A stretch of 30,602 bases of DNA from CAYGAM01 sp964347915 (GCA_964347915.1 CAYGAM010000015.1:1-30602), one strand, 5' to 3'; positions 18,851 to 26,513 are shown, counted from the stretch's first letter. Notes: generated by a model not told the origin, from the sequence alone. Program-made: numbers and translations.

Positions 18851-21492
18851 TTCCACACCGCGCCATCTTTTTCCAAAGCTGCAGATATGTCGTCATCAGA
18901 GGATAGCGTGAGACTTCCAGTACAACTGCCGCCATCATATGATCGCAGATTGTTAATGATGTTCTTGACTGCAGTAAGATTATCCAGTTTGCTAGTCAGT
19001 ACAATTTTTGTTCTTCCGACTAGTTCAATTTCTACTAGCAGATCCTTGCTCACGTTTGCAAAGGCGCCGACAAGCAGATTGTCTATGCTATTCGTGATAT
19101 CTGTTAGTGAGGATACGGTGATCTTGTACTCAATAGGAGGTTTTCGTTTATCTCTTTCTCTATCTTCTTCTCTCTCTTTCCCCCCGAGAGATGGTTTAAG
19201 ACAATCATGGTGTATAATATAGCCAGAAAACTTGATATCGACATCTTGTAATATTTTGCCATCATGTTTTTGCTTTGATTCATCAATAGATTCACTGTAT
19301 CCAAAATCTCCCTTTCGTATGCCGTCCCGTACAGCTTCCAGTATTGACTCGGTTCTTTCAACAAATTTTTGCCGCTTGTCGGAAAAAAATTCGTCGTAGA
19401 TATTTTCAAGCTTTTTGTATGAATCTACACGTATGGCATCAGAGCCTATCTCCGATATGAGTTTTCCTTTGTGCTTTAAAAATTCTCTTACTAAATCTCC
19501 GATTGTTCTGCCTGTCATGTCGCCGTAAGACATAACATTCAAGCGTAATGCCGGCCCGTCTGGATATCCTATCCTGCAGTATGTCCGAACGCACATGCTG
19601 TCCAAATTGCCGCGCGCCCGTTCTTCCTTTTTGCTCATGTTTGTCAAAAAGTTCTTGTCCGCCTTGATTCGTTCATCCTTTTTGGTCTTGAGTATGGCAG
19701 ACAGTTCCCTTGCCGCAGTCTTTAGATCTCTCACCAATTCTTGATCAGCATAGGCAAATGCGATGGTATTGGGATAATTGCGCGGCTTGTCTCCGGCGTG
19801 TCCAAGAATGTTCAGCATGCACGATTCAATATTCTGCGATATGTCATACTGAAAGACACATAATTTTAGATTGCGAGTATCATCCACATCATCGCTCCAA
19901 ATTATGGACTTGAATGACGAGTTTTTTGCAAGCCTGTCAAGAGTGCCGCGAATCTGCTGATCCGCTTCAGTCGCGTCTACACCCTTTTTGTATTCTGCTA
20001 TTATGGCATTTTCGTTGACTGCATCCACAAAATAAAACTGGCCGTTTGTCTCCTGAATGTACCAAAACTGCGTTCTGATGTCTTCATACAGCGCCTTTTC
20101 GATAATTGCCGTATCAAGTCCAGGCGCGCCGACCGCAAGTTTTATCTGATCCACGGTAATTCCAGATTTTTTGTTTGGTATTTCGTGCAGCGAGTGCAGA
20201 TAGATTGTACGCGATATCTGCTCAATTACCTTGACAAGCTTGTCACGGTCAAGATTCTTTGCATGTTCGATGCAGTCAGTGCTGATAATCTTTGCAAATT
20301 CGTTCCTGCCTATTTTAGATGTGATTTCGTCTGTTATTGCCGATGATTCCATGTTTATGTCTCCGGTTCCCACCAGCGTGCACGGAATTTTTTTCTCGTA
20401 AATGTCGTTTAGAACCAGTGCCAAGAGCCTCAGCGTGCCGCGCGTCTGATTGAACTGTGAAATCGTAGACACCCGCTCGTACAAAATATCGACAAAATCA
20501 GGATGTATTGGGTATGACTTTTCCAGCCGCTCGTGAAATCCAGGATCAGTTATCAGTCCCTGCTCCGTGTAGTATCTAACGTATTCTTGAACTACATTTT
20601 GTTTTTCTTCCTTGTTTATTTCCCTAACCAGCCGGTGCCGCACGATATTGTAGATTTCTTTCTTTTGTACCGGATTTCTTATGACGGTTTGGCGCGACAG
20701 CGTCTCCCTCATGCCCCCAATGGCAGCATCTATTTTGTATTCCGTTAGATTTTTCTTGATTTCATCAACATGTTCTTTGTACAGCTGCTGATTCTCTGTA
20801 AGAGTCAAAATCAGCACAGAGTTTTTGCTTGAAGATACAGCAGATATGAGCTTGTAGAGAAATGCTTCGGTGAGCTTTGATTTTGTCGTATCGCCGATCC
20901 GTTCTGCAAGGGTCTCTGCCAAATAATGCGGCAGCTCGTCAATCATAAGAACAGTGGGCTCGTCAAAAAATTTCTTGATGATATCCAAATCGGATATCAT
21001 TTTTTCAGATTCGTCATATTCGCGCACAGTTTCATATTCGCCAAGCTTGGTTGCTATCTCTCCCCACAATGTGGATTTTTTGACATCTCTGCAGTCTATT
21101 GCGGCAACTCGCGCATCAGAAATATGATCCATCCCAAGTTCTCGATCCAGATTGTTTCTCTTGATGTAATCAAATCCCAGCACAGGGTTGGACATTATGT
21201 GATACAACAGCATGAGCGTGTGCGTTTTTCCTCCGCCAAATCCGGTATCGATGATGATGCACGGCATGCCGCGCGAGTACTCTAATCTATTGAAGGCATC
21301 TGCGAGTATGCTTCGCATTTGCGATGTGAGGTACGTATTGTCAAGAAACTTGCGCGGGTCTTTGTAGACTGAATCAGCTGTTCCAGATGTGAGGTCATGC
21401 AGTTCTACGGCAAACTTGTGCAGTTCCAGGTTGCCTGTTTCTATTTCGTCGCTGAATCTGCAGCTCTCCCACACGTTTTTCATTTGCGGCAT
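18847..21492 (-). CDS. DUF499-family AAA+ ATPase (COG1483-like)
   Basis: 881 residues. Walker A GFGGGKTH at 84-91, Walker B VLMIDELPHY at 181-190 and a sensor-like SVLILTLTENQ soon after define a P-loop ATPase. The NYDxRGTL-like stretch FNQTRGTLRLLALVLNDIY, about a third of the way in, and the long mixed C-terminal region match DUF499 proteins. These are regularly found beside DUF1156 methylases in defence islands. It is the first gene of the operon: the TATA-like box is at 21528-21535, and GGTGGGTGA just before the ATG serves as Shine-Dalgarno on a short leader. The last 4 nt overlap the next gene. Role inferred: ATP-dependent sensor or motor of an antiviral or modification system. Charged, probably disordered segment (GGKEREEDRERDKRK) near the C-terminal quarter. 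Confidence 0.88.
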   Translation of the reverse strand: MPQMKNVWESCRFSDEIETGNLELHKFAVELHDLTSGTADSVYKDPRKFLDNTYLTSQMRSILADAFNRLEYSRGMPCIIIDTGFGGGKTHTLMLLYHIMSNPVLGFDYIKRNNLDRELGMDHISDARVAAIDCRDVKKSTLWGEIATKLGEYETVREYDESEKMISDLDIIKKFFDEPTVLMIDELPHYLAETLAERIGDTTKSKLTEAFLYKLISAVSSSKNSVLILTLTENQQLYKEHVDEIKKNLTEYKIDAAIGGMRETLSRQTVIRNPVQKKEIYNIVRHRLVREINKEEKQNVVQEYVRYYTEQGLITDPGFHERLEKSYPIHPDFVDILYERVSTISQFNQTRGTLRLLALVLNDIYEKKIPCTLVGTGDINMESSAITDEITSKIGRNEFAKIISTDCIEHAKNLDRDKLVKVIEQISRTIYLHSLHEIPNKKSGITVDQIKLAVGAPGLDTAIIEKALYEDIRTQFWYIQETNGQFYFVDAVNENAIIAEYKKGVDATEADQQIRGTLDRLAKNSSFKSIIWSDDVDDTRNLKLCVFQYDISQNIESCMLNILGHAGDKPRNYPNTIAFAYADQELVRDLKTAARELSAILKTKKDERIKADKNFLTNMSKKEERARGNLDSMCVRTYCRIGYPDGPALRLNVMSYGDMTGRTIGDLVREFLKHKGKLISEIGSDAIRVDSYKKLENIYDEFFSDKRQKFVERTESILEAVRDGIRKGDFGYSESIDESKQKHDGKILQDVDIKFSGYIIHHDCLKPSLGGKEREEDRERDKRKPPIEYKITVSSLTDITNSIDNLLVGAFANVSKDLLVEIELVGRTKIVLTSKLDNLTAVKNIINNLRSYDGGSCTGSLTLSSDDDISAALEKDGAVWK

Positions 21493-21527
21493 TCACCCAC
21501 CCACGCAAGAATGTGCCAGCATGCATC

Positions 21528-21535
21528 ATTTAAAG
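21528..21535 (-). promoter_or_regulatory. TATA-like box of the defence operon
   Basis: On the minus strand this reads CTTTAAAT. It lies about 38 nt before ATG 21492, which predicts a short 10-15 nt leader holding the GGTG ribosome site. Confidence 0.5.
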
Positions 21536-21549
21536 TAAGCTCAATATTT

Positions 21550-21564
21550 TTAGTGTTACACTAA
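21550..21564. promoter_or_regulatory. Palindromic operator between divergent promoters
   Basis: TTAGTGT-T-ACACTAA is a perfect 7-bp inverted repeat around a single central base. Its centre lies about 26 bp from the defence operon's TATA box and about 29 bp from the regulator's, so one bound dimer could control both directions. The natural candidate binder is the winged-helix protein encoded at 21612. Confidence 0.65.
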
Positions 21565-21580
21565 TTTTAGTATGCTTGGA

Positions 21581-21591
21581 GTTTTAGAAAT
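21581..21591 (+). promoter_or_regulatory. TATA-like box of the winged-helix regulator
   Basis: GTTTTAGAAAT is centred about 26 nt before ATG 21612, fitting leaderless transcription. Confidence 0.45.
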
Positions 21592-21611
21592 AGATTGGAA
21601 CCAAATCAGAC

Positions 21612-21929
21612 ATGGAAAATACCAAAAAGCACGACTTGTCGAAAATCTTGCGAATACTGGCCAAAAAGGGAGTGTACGAAATTTTCATGCATGTAAAAAG
21701 CCACGAAGGAGAAAGATACAACACAATACTATCCTATGCACTGAGTCAAAAGTTAGTTAAAAGCCGGGCATCAATGAATACCGCAATAACAGAACTTTCG
21801 GATCTGGGGCTGCTCAGCAGAAAAGTAATCCAAAGCCGCCCAGTAAGAACATGCTATAGCGTAAACAACACAGGGCACAAGGTAATGAAATATCTCACAG
21901 AAATAGAAGAGGCAATAAACGAGTCTTAG
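21612..21929 (+). CDS. Winged-helix transcriptional regulator (HxlR/ArsR-like)
   Basis: 105 residues. The order helix, helix, recognition helix, wing is visible: LSKILRILAKKGVYEIFMHV (9-28), then SYALSQKLVKSRASMNTAITEL, then LGLLSRKVIQSRPVRTCYSVNNTG as the beta-hairpin wing, and a final helix KVMKYLTEIEEAIN that may dimerise. The fold type is clear; the exact subfamily (HxlR, ArsR or another archaeal group) is not. It is divergently transcribed from the DUF499 operon, with a 15-bp palindrome midway between the two TATA-like boxes, which makes it the likely local regulator of the defence genes and of itself. ATG 21612 agrees with the TATA spacing. No ligand domain or cysteine pair was seen. 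Confidence 0.8.
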   Translation: MENTKKHDLSKILRILAKKGVYEIFMHVKSHEGERYNTILSYALSQKLVKSRASMNTAITELSDLGLLSRKVIQSRPVRTCYSVNNTGHKVMKYLTEIEEAINES

Positions 21930-22414
21930 CTGCCGCCCTTGCATTATGTCGGACCCGTCGTCTTATGATGTATTGGTTGCAAAATTTTCAAAACCGGTGC
22001 AAATGGCACGCATGCAACAGCAGAATCAGGCGCACAGCAACGCATGGGAGTTTTTTTCTTTGCATTTGTCATCTATTATCTAAAAATCAAGTTGGCATAC
22101 ACGGCTCCAGCTGTAGAAACGGATCATCCAAAACAGGGAATCTGATCTTGACAAAATCAAGATTTCAACACGCAATCGATCAGGTAGAGCGGTACAGAAA
22201 GATCTCAGGCGGCATGGATTATAAGGTGAATTCAAATTCCATACTAATGCAAAAGTTGCATGCTGCCTGATTTGCCATACCTGGCGATTCGATTGCACCA
22301 CGCATGCGCCGAACCGTCTTGTCACAATCTGCTCGGTGATCATCCATAATCTTCATTAGCCTCCATTTTGGCCAGATTTGAAATATATTCGGTATGAATT
22401 GCCTACGCTGAATC
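21930..22414. other. Intergenic stretch, possible degraded coding remnants
   Basis: About 480 bp without a convincing gene. A 45-codon frame (21946-22083) starting MSDPSSYDVLVAKFSKPVQM has fairly protein-like composition, but I do not recognise it and it has no promoter box at the usual spacing. Following pieces in other frames look protein-like only in short patches, as expected of decayed mobile-element DNA. Confidence 0.4.
21946..22083 (+). CDS. Possible small ORF, 45 residues
   Basis: ATG to TAA, ending in AWEFFSLHLSSII. Composition is plausible for a soluble peptide. There is no recognised family, no clear ribosome site and no TATA box at about 27 nt. It may be the head of a broken gene whose remainder is frameshifted after 22083. 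Confidence 0.2.
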   Translation: MSDPSSYDVLVAKFSKPVQMARMQQQNQAHSNAWEFFSLHLSSII

Positions 22415-22455
22415 CATATATCCCACAATACCACGCACTTCATATTGCTGGTGAG
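22415..22455 (+). promoter_or_regulatory. TATA-like box and Shine-Dalgarno for the DDE-derived gene
   Basis: CCATATATC at about 22414-22422 would place a transcript start near 22445. GGTGAG at 22450-22455 ends four bases before ATG 22460 and matches the anti-Shine-Dalgarno expected of archaeal 16S rRNA. This suggests the truncated gene can still be expressed. Confidence 0.45.
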
Positions 22456-22459
22456 ATAA

Positions 22460-23011
22460 ATGGCCGCAGATCAAAAAAATAAGAAGAAATGGATCAAGCA
22501 TGAGCGGACGCACTCCAATTCTCTATGGCATGCAGGTTGGAAGGAATTCAGTGACGGAAAATGGCTCATAGTATACATGGACGACGCCTCCCGCTTCATC
22601 GCTGGATACGGCGTATTTGACAATGCGACAGCAGAAAACTCAATCAAAGTGCTTCTTGGGGCCATAGCAAAGCACGGCAAGCCTGCATCAATACTGACAG
22701 GCCGCGGTGCGCAATTCTATGCGAACGAAGCAGAGTGCAAGGAGAGAGGCGAATCCGAATTTGAAAAAAAGATTGTAGAACTTGGCATAAGGCACATTCT
22801 TGCGCGAATAAATAGTTCGCAGACCAGCACCAAATTAGCGAGATTTTATGGCGAGATAGAACGAAAGCAAAAGTGGTTCATGGACATCCATGAAATTATG
22901 CATTGGTGGAACAGCGTCCGGCCCCACATGTCTCTTGATATGGATACACTGGAGACGCCCGCCAGAGCATTCCTAAGAAAGATGCCAGAAAATGATGCGG
23001 CAAATGAATAA
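22460..23011 (+). CDS. Integrase/transposase DDE core domain with all three catalytic acids replaced
   Basis: 183 residues corresponding to the rve (IS481/IS3-like) integrase core; the N-terminal HTH of a normal transposase is absent and an in-frame TAA directly precedes the ATG. Surrounding family motifs are well kept: SNSLWHAGW (20-27), MDDASRFIAGYGVFDNAT, LTGRGAQFYAN (79-89), FEKKIVELGIRHILAR, LARFYGEIE (126-134) and NSVRPHMSL. The positions where the family has Asp, Asp and Glu are Gly26, Gly81 and Ala127. Each needs a single base change. It therefore cannot be a normal transposase. It may be a decaying copy, or a domesticated DNA-binding protein, because the frame remains intact and a promoter and ribosome site are present. 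Confidence 0.8.
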   Translation: MAADQKNKKKWIKHERTHSNSLWHAGWKEFSDGKWLIVYMDDASRFIAGYGVFDNATAENSIKVLLGAIAKHGKPASILTGRGAQFYANEAECKERGESEFEKKIVELGIRHILARINSSQTSTKLARFYGEIERKQKWFMDIHEIMHWWNSVRPHMSLDMDTLETPARAFLRKMPENDAANE

Positions 23012-23108
23012 CCATAGAAGGTGGGTTTTGTCAGTTCGTCAGATCAGTACAAATGCAACGATGTCAGGTCTGCGAAATGAAACCAAAGATGCAAACTAAT
23101 CTCCAAGT

Positions 23109-23135
23109 CACGCCATCACAAATGTGATGAGCGTG
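23109..23135 (-). terminator. Hairpin after abiEii
   Basis: CACGC-C-ATCACA, loop AA, TGTGAT-GA-GCGTG: an 11-bp stem with a small internal bulge, starting 1 nt past the abiEii stop. No strong T run follows on the minus strand, so it may act in mRNA 3'-end stability rather than classical termination. Confidence 0.5.
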
Positions 23136-23136
23136 A

Positions 23137-23955
23137 TCACTTTGGTGGAAGAAATGCAAGCATGTCTTTTATCTCGCTGAAAACTCTTTTGAGATCCGGC
23201 AGATCTTCTATGGCAAAATGTTCCAATTTACGCTTCCAATATTCTTCCAGTTCTGCTTCTTTATCAGGTTCAAAAATTTTGGATGGAGCATACTCCATAT
23301 TGTTGATTGTACACTTTCGTACCACCATATCTCCAATCAATTCAGTATCAATGCGTCGCATTTTGCCTCCAAGCAGCTTCCAGACATCATAATAGTCTCT
23401 CGCTCTGGTTCTCCTCATCATTGCACGAATCTTTTCTGCCGCAACTTCGTTTAGCGTATAGCTGTTTGTCAAAAAATTGCCAATGTCATCGTAAGACGGC
23501 GTTGTAATCTTGGTTATCGGAGGTTCTGCCATTTTTTCTATTCTGGAGATATCGACCTTTATCTTGGTTCTTTTGAGCAACGGCCCGTCAAAGCGAAGAT
23601 GACACATAATTGCATGTCCTCTGGGCGGCACATTCATTTTTCCTTCGTATATTATGCCGCTTTCATTTTCCAGGATGTCGTAAATTTTTTCAAATCCGGA
23701 TATCAGAATTTCTGGATCGGTATTCAGCGGTATTGTAAAATCAAGGTCTTCTGAGAATCGCCAGTCGCCAGGAAAAAAGATCTTGCTTAGCGCAGTTCCG
23801 CCTTTGAGGAACATGCAATCCTTAATTGGAGAATTTGGATGATAAATTCCATACAGCAACCACTCTAATGCATAGTCCTTTTCAATCAGCTCAGGAAATT
23901 TGTTGTGATTGTTTGCAATCTTTTGTATCTGTGCACCAGTAAGAATCTTAATCAC
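23137..23955 (-). CDS. abiEii: AbiEii-family nucleotidyltransferase toxin
   Basis: 272 residues, GTG start directly abutting the AbiEi stop (TAG-GTG). This family (DUF1814) is the toxin of type IV toxin-antitoxin and abortive-infection modules; related proteins transfer nucleotides, in some cases to tRNA. Family motifs are present: FLKGGTALSK (49-58), the paired acids FSEDLDF (67-73, D70 and D72), the third acid in KIKVDIS, and the C-terminal EKIRAMMRRTRARDYYDVWKL. All catalytic positions look intact, so it is probably functional. It forms a zero-gap operon with its antitoxin, and the 3' hairpin at 23109-23135 closes the unit. It lies in a defence-rich neighbourhood close to a transposase remnant, consistent with horizontal mobility. 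Confidence 0.92.
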   Translation of the reverse strand: MIKILTGAQIQKIANNHNKFPELIEKDYALEWLLYGIYHPNSPIKDCMFLKGGTALSKIFFPGDWRFSEDLDFTIPLNTDPEILISGFEKIYDILENESGIIYEGKMNVPPRGHAIMCHLRFDGPLLKRTKIKVDISRIEKMAEPPITKITTPSYDDIGNFLTNSYTLNEVAAEKIRAMMRRTRARDYYDVWKLLGGKMRRIDTELIGDMVVRKCTINNMEYAPSKIFEPDKEAELEEYWKRKLEHFAIEDLPDLKRVFSEIKDMLAFLPPK

Positions 23956-24804
23956 CTATGTTTCAGATTTTGCCTCAGCAAGTATGATGTCAGGCGTTGC
24001 GTTGATTAACAGATTCCATTTTGAATTGTAGCTGCCTCTTTTTGAGAAAGAGGGGCTAAGCAAAGAATATCCAGAACTAATCAAGTCGCGCATTCGATTA
24101 TAAGTTGATGACGGAATTTCAATCTCAAGCAAGTCGGCCAAATACCCAAGCCTCTTGATTATAGTACGGTTTTGCATTCTTTTAGCATAAGATATTATAG
24201 TTTCAAGCGAGATCTCATCTTTTGCATTCCACAGACACTTTGCCACCTCATCCATTCCGCCGCAGTATTCGGGATGATCCAGAGCATCTGCTATCGTCTT
24301 ATCCTTGTCTGAGATGGCAAATGTTTCGTTCGCAATAAAGCGCTTTTTTATGCCAAAAAATTTTGTCTTGCTGATTGTAAAGAACTTGTACCTGCCACCG
24401 TGCACCACAGTACGAGGTATTCTAGAAGTCGTCGCAACATGGACAGTAAATGGAAACTGCTCGGTATACCCATAATAATTCAATGCAGTAGAGTATGCGA
24501 TATAGTACGGCCTTTTTGCAGCAAGCGCAGATGCTATAACAAGTCCAGGCAAGGTGTACTTTGAATGGATTCCCGCTTCTAGCGGCGCGATCAGGTATCT
24601 TCCGCTTGCGATTCGTATCAGCCATTTCTTTTTGCAAAGCCTCTCCGCAATTTTCCTTGCGTTCTGGTATGTTGTGCGTGCCACAGCAATGATCTCGTCA
24701 TATCCTATGATTGATTTGTAATCGTGGGCAAGAGTACAGAGCATGACCGTTTCCTTGTCTGAAATGCCTTTGCGTATATTTTGCGTTCTTGCTGCAATAG
24801 TCAT
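23956..24804 (-). CDS. abiEi: AbiEi-family antitoxin/transcriptional repressor
   Basis: 282 residues. The N-terminal winged helix (about 15-75) includes VMLCTLAHDYKSIIGYDEI and an ARKIAERLCKKKWLIRIASG segment ending in RYLIAPLE. The larger C-terminal domain carries YYIAYSTALNYYGYTEQ and RYKFFTISKTKFFGIKK, the usual pattern of AbiEi_4-type antitoxins. In this family the protein neutralises AbiEii and represses its own promoter by binding repeats. ATG 24804 is 26 nt from a TATA-like box at 24826-24835, so the mRNA is probably leaderless. The upstream DNA holds two 47-bp direct repeats and a partly matching element at the start codon, fitting autoregulation. Confidence 0.88.
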   Translation of the reverse strand: MTIAARTQNIRKGISDKETVMLCTLAHDYKSIIGYDEIIAVARTTYQNARKIAERLCKKKWLIRIASGRYLIAPLEAGIHSKYTLPGLVIASALAAKRPYYIAYSTALNYYGYTEQFPFTVHVATTSRIPRTVVHGGRYKFFTISKTKFFGIKKRFIANETFAISDKDKTIADALDHPEYCGGMDEVAKCLWNAKDEISLETIISYAKRMQNRTIIKRLGYLADLLEIEIPSSTYNRMRDLISSGYSLLSPSFSKRGSYNSKWNLLINATPDIILAEAKSET

Positions 24805-24825
24805 ATGTCACAATACATGTAACGT

Positions 24826-24835
24826 GCATATATGC
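24826..24835 (-). promoter_or_regulatory. TATA-like box of the abiE operon
   Basis: GCATATATGC, a perfect palindrome within TGCATATATGCA, is centred 26 nt upstream of ATG 24804. Confidence 0.6.
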
Positions 24836-24840
24836 ATTTC

Positions 24841-24887
24841 TATATTTCGTGTATGTTTTGTGACATATATTAGTCATAATACATACA
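24841..24887. repeat. abiE upstream direct repeat, copy 1
   Basis: 47 bp nearly identical to 24907-24953, 66 bp away, with about three or four mismatches. The core from 24855 to 24881 (27 bp, containing TTTTGTGACATATATTAGTC) is perfect. An inverted partial copy (ATATGTCACA) lies at 24803-24812, over the abiEi start. Likely repressor binding sites. Confidence 0.8.
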
Positions 24888-24906
24888 GTTTATGTATATT
24901 TACAAT

Positions 24907-24953
24907 TATATTTTGTGTGTGTTTTGTGACATATATTAGTCATAATATATACA
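24907..24953. repeat. abiE upstream direct repeat, copy 2
   Basis: Second copy; the perfect core is 24921-24947. The 66-bp spacing is close to six helical turns, so proteins bound at both copies could sit on the same DNA face. Confidence 0.8.
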
Positions 24954-25270
24954 TTGCATATAAAATAAAGAAGGCAAATGGAACGACAGAGATATGCACA
25001 CAGCATAATACCACACCAGTGCAAAAGTCGGTTCTTTCTGCATGACGAGCAAACCGCATGACTTTAGGCAGGAAAGACACCAATTCGAACACCAGCTGCG
25101 CCGACCTGTTCAATGCCCGATGCAACGCTGTCGCGGCGAAGTATCATTTTGCCTCACAATTCAAGAGATATTCAAAGCTGCCAGGGCAAATACTGATTCA
25201 GCAGGGGCGGCGCTTTGCGCGCATGTCCGCAACAGCCGCCATAATGAATTATTCCACTGTCCATAGCAAA
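24954..25270. other. Intergenic stretch without a supported gene
   Basis: About 315 bp between the abiE control repeats and the RAM-gene promoter. A frame from 25058 reads protein-like for about 50 codons (SCADLFNARCNAVAAKYHF) but overruns the confirmed downstream gene in another frame, so I treat it as non-coding or a decayed remnant. Confidence 0.4.
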
Positions 25271-25279
25271 CTTTTAATC
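25271..25279 (+). promoter_or_regulatory. TATA-like box of the RAM/flavoprotein operon
   Basis: CTTTTAATC is centred 27 nt before ATG 25302. Confidence 0.65.
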
Positions 25280-25301
25280 AACTTTATGCCAATATTCTAC
25301 A

Positions 25302-25532
25302 ATGAACGAAGCGTACGTTCTGCTGAATGTAGACTACAAGAACCAGCAGGACATAATAGAAAAGGCAAAAAAGATCCCCACTGCAAAGGCGGTAAAGACG
25401 GTTTACGGCATCTGCGACATTCTGATAATACTGGAATCAGACAGCATGCAAAAGATCAAGGATGCAATAGATGTTGACCTCCACGGCATGAAAGGCATAA
25501 CAAACCTGACCTCACTCATATCTGTCAGTTGA
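25302..25532 (+). CDS. Stand-alone Lrp/AsnC ligand-binding (RAM) domain protein
   Basis: 76 residues, all of it one AsnC_trans_reg (RAM) domain with beta-alpha-beta-beta-alpha-beta order: AYVLLNVDYKNQQDIIEKAK, then AVKTVYGICDILIILESD, then a helix MQKIKDAIDVDLHGMKG and a last strand. There is no DNA-binding helix-turn-helix. Such single-domain proteins are common in archaea. They form oligomers that bind amino acids or other small effectors and may act with a separate DNA-binding partner. The gene is first in a tight operon: the next start is 6 nt after its stop, suggesting a link with the flavoprotein. ATG 25302 is fixed by the TATA box at 27 nt. Confidence 0.88.
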   Translation: MNEAYVLLNVDYKNQQDIIEKAKKIPTAKAVKTVYGICDILIILESDSMQKIKDAIDVDLHGMKGITNLTSLISVS

Positions 25533-25538
25533 TAACAC

Positions 25539-26513
25539 ATGACGCAGCAGTATGAAGTGGTCATTGTAGGGGCAGGACCGGCAGGACTGGCTGCCGGCAT
25601 GTACATAGCCAGGCAAAAGGCGTCCTGCCTTGTAGTATCAAAAGATCTTGGCGGACAGATGAATCTGATCCCAAAGCTGGAAAATTATCCGGGCACGATA
25701 ATGTCAAGCGGCCCGCTGCTGGCCAGGACGCTGGAGAACCAATACCTCTCATTCGGCGGCGAGCTTGCATACGATACCGTAGAAATGATCAGTGAAACTG
25801 AAAACGGACTGAGCATCAAGACGGCGCGATCAGAGTATGAATCCAAAGCAGCAGTAATTGCCGCAGGCAAGGTTCCAAACAACCTTGGTCTTGAGAATGA
25901 ATCAGCATACCAGAACAAAGGCGTCCATTACTGCACAAAGTGCGACGCGCCGTTTTACCAGGGACGCGTTACGGCATCAGTCGGCGTCGGCGCATACCTT
26001 CTGGAATCAGGAATACTCTTGTCCAGAATGGCTGACCAGGTGTATGTCATATACAAGGGCGGAAGGCTTGGAGGTAATCCCGACCTGATAAAATCCCTTG
26101 AAAGAAAAGAAAATGTGCATCTTGTGCCAAACTCGCAGATAAAGACAATAACTGGAAACGGCACGCTCCAGCAGATAACGATAGCAGATTCAGCAGGAGC
26201 AGAAAAGACTCTCAAAGTAGACGGCCTCTTCATTGAAATGGGCTCAAAAATAAACCTGAACTTTGTAAAGCATCTGGTAGAACTAAACACAAGAGGCGAG
26301 ATCAAAGTCTCAAATGGCGGCAGGACAAATCATCCTGCAATATTCGCAGCCGGCGATGCAACCGACATACCGTACAAGCAGATAGTAGCAGCATGCGGAG
26401 ACGGCGCAGCTGCAGGAATCTCTGCATTCAACTATCTTGAAAGGCTCAAAGGCAAGCCTGGTATCCGCGCAGACTGGAAAAAGCAGATTGGCGATACCGT
26501 GTTCCATTACTAG
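25539..26513 (+). CDS. Thioredoxin-reductase-like FAD oxidoreductase
   Basis: 324 residues, normal for low-Mr thioredoxin reductases. FAD-binding GAGPAG at 11-16, redox pair CTKC at 132-135 (in HYCTKCDAPFY), and the C-terminal FAD motif AIFAAGDATDIPYKQIVAACGDG are present. The protein should pass electrons to thioredoxin or another disulfide protein. The second nucleotide domain is unusual: GVGAYLLE (149-156) replaces the common GGGNSA-type loop, and YKGGRLGG (172-179) replaces the HRR...R motif that holds the NADPH phosphate. The electron donor may therefore be NADH or something else (inference). It is co-transcribed with the RAM-domain gene 6 nt upstream. A short CGGG/CCCG inverted repeat follows the stop. 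Confidence 0.88.
   Translation: MTQQYEVVIVGAGPAGLAAGMYIARQKASCLVVSKDLGGQMNLIPKLENYPGTIMSSGPLLARTLENQYLSFGGELAYDTVEMISETENGLSIKTARSEYESKAAVIAAGKVPNNLGLENESAYQNKGVHYCTKCDAPFYQGRVTASVGVGAYLLESGILLSRMADQVYVIYKGGRLGGNPDLIKSLERKENVHLVPNSQIKTITGNGTLQQITIADSAGAEKTLKVDGLFIEMGSKINLNFVKHLVELNTRGEIKVSNGGRTNHPAIFAAGDATDIPYKQIVAACGDGAAAGISAFNYLERLKGKPGIRADWKKQIGDTVFHY

Noticed and set aside
12793..21492. Assignment to DISARM or BREX
   Set aside because: DISARM needs DrmA, DrmB (DUF1998) and DrmC; BREX needs PglZ. None is present in the operon. Only the helicase and methylase classes are shared.
22080..22443. Minus-strand frames (74 and 87 codons) upstream of the DDE-derived gene
   Set aside because: I tested these as a missing transposase HTH. 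No convincing helix-turn-helix pattern emerged, and the strand is opposite to the integrase core.
25058..25477. 139-codon frame before and through the RAM-domain gene
   Set aside because: The second half is the out-of-frame shadow of the confirmed RAM gene, and the first half has no promoter at the usual spacing.
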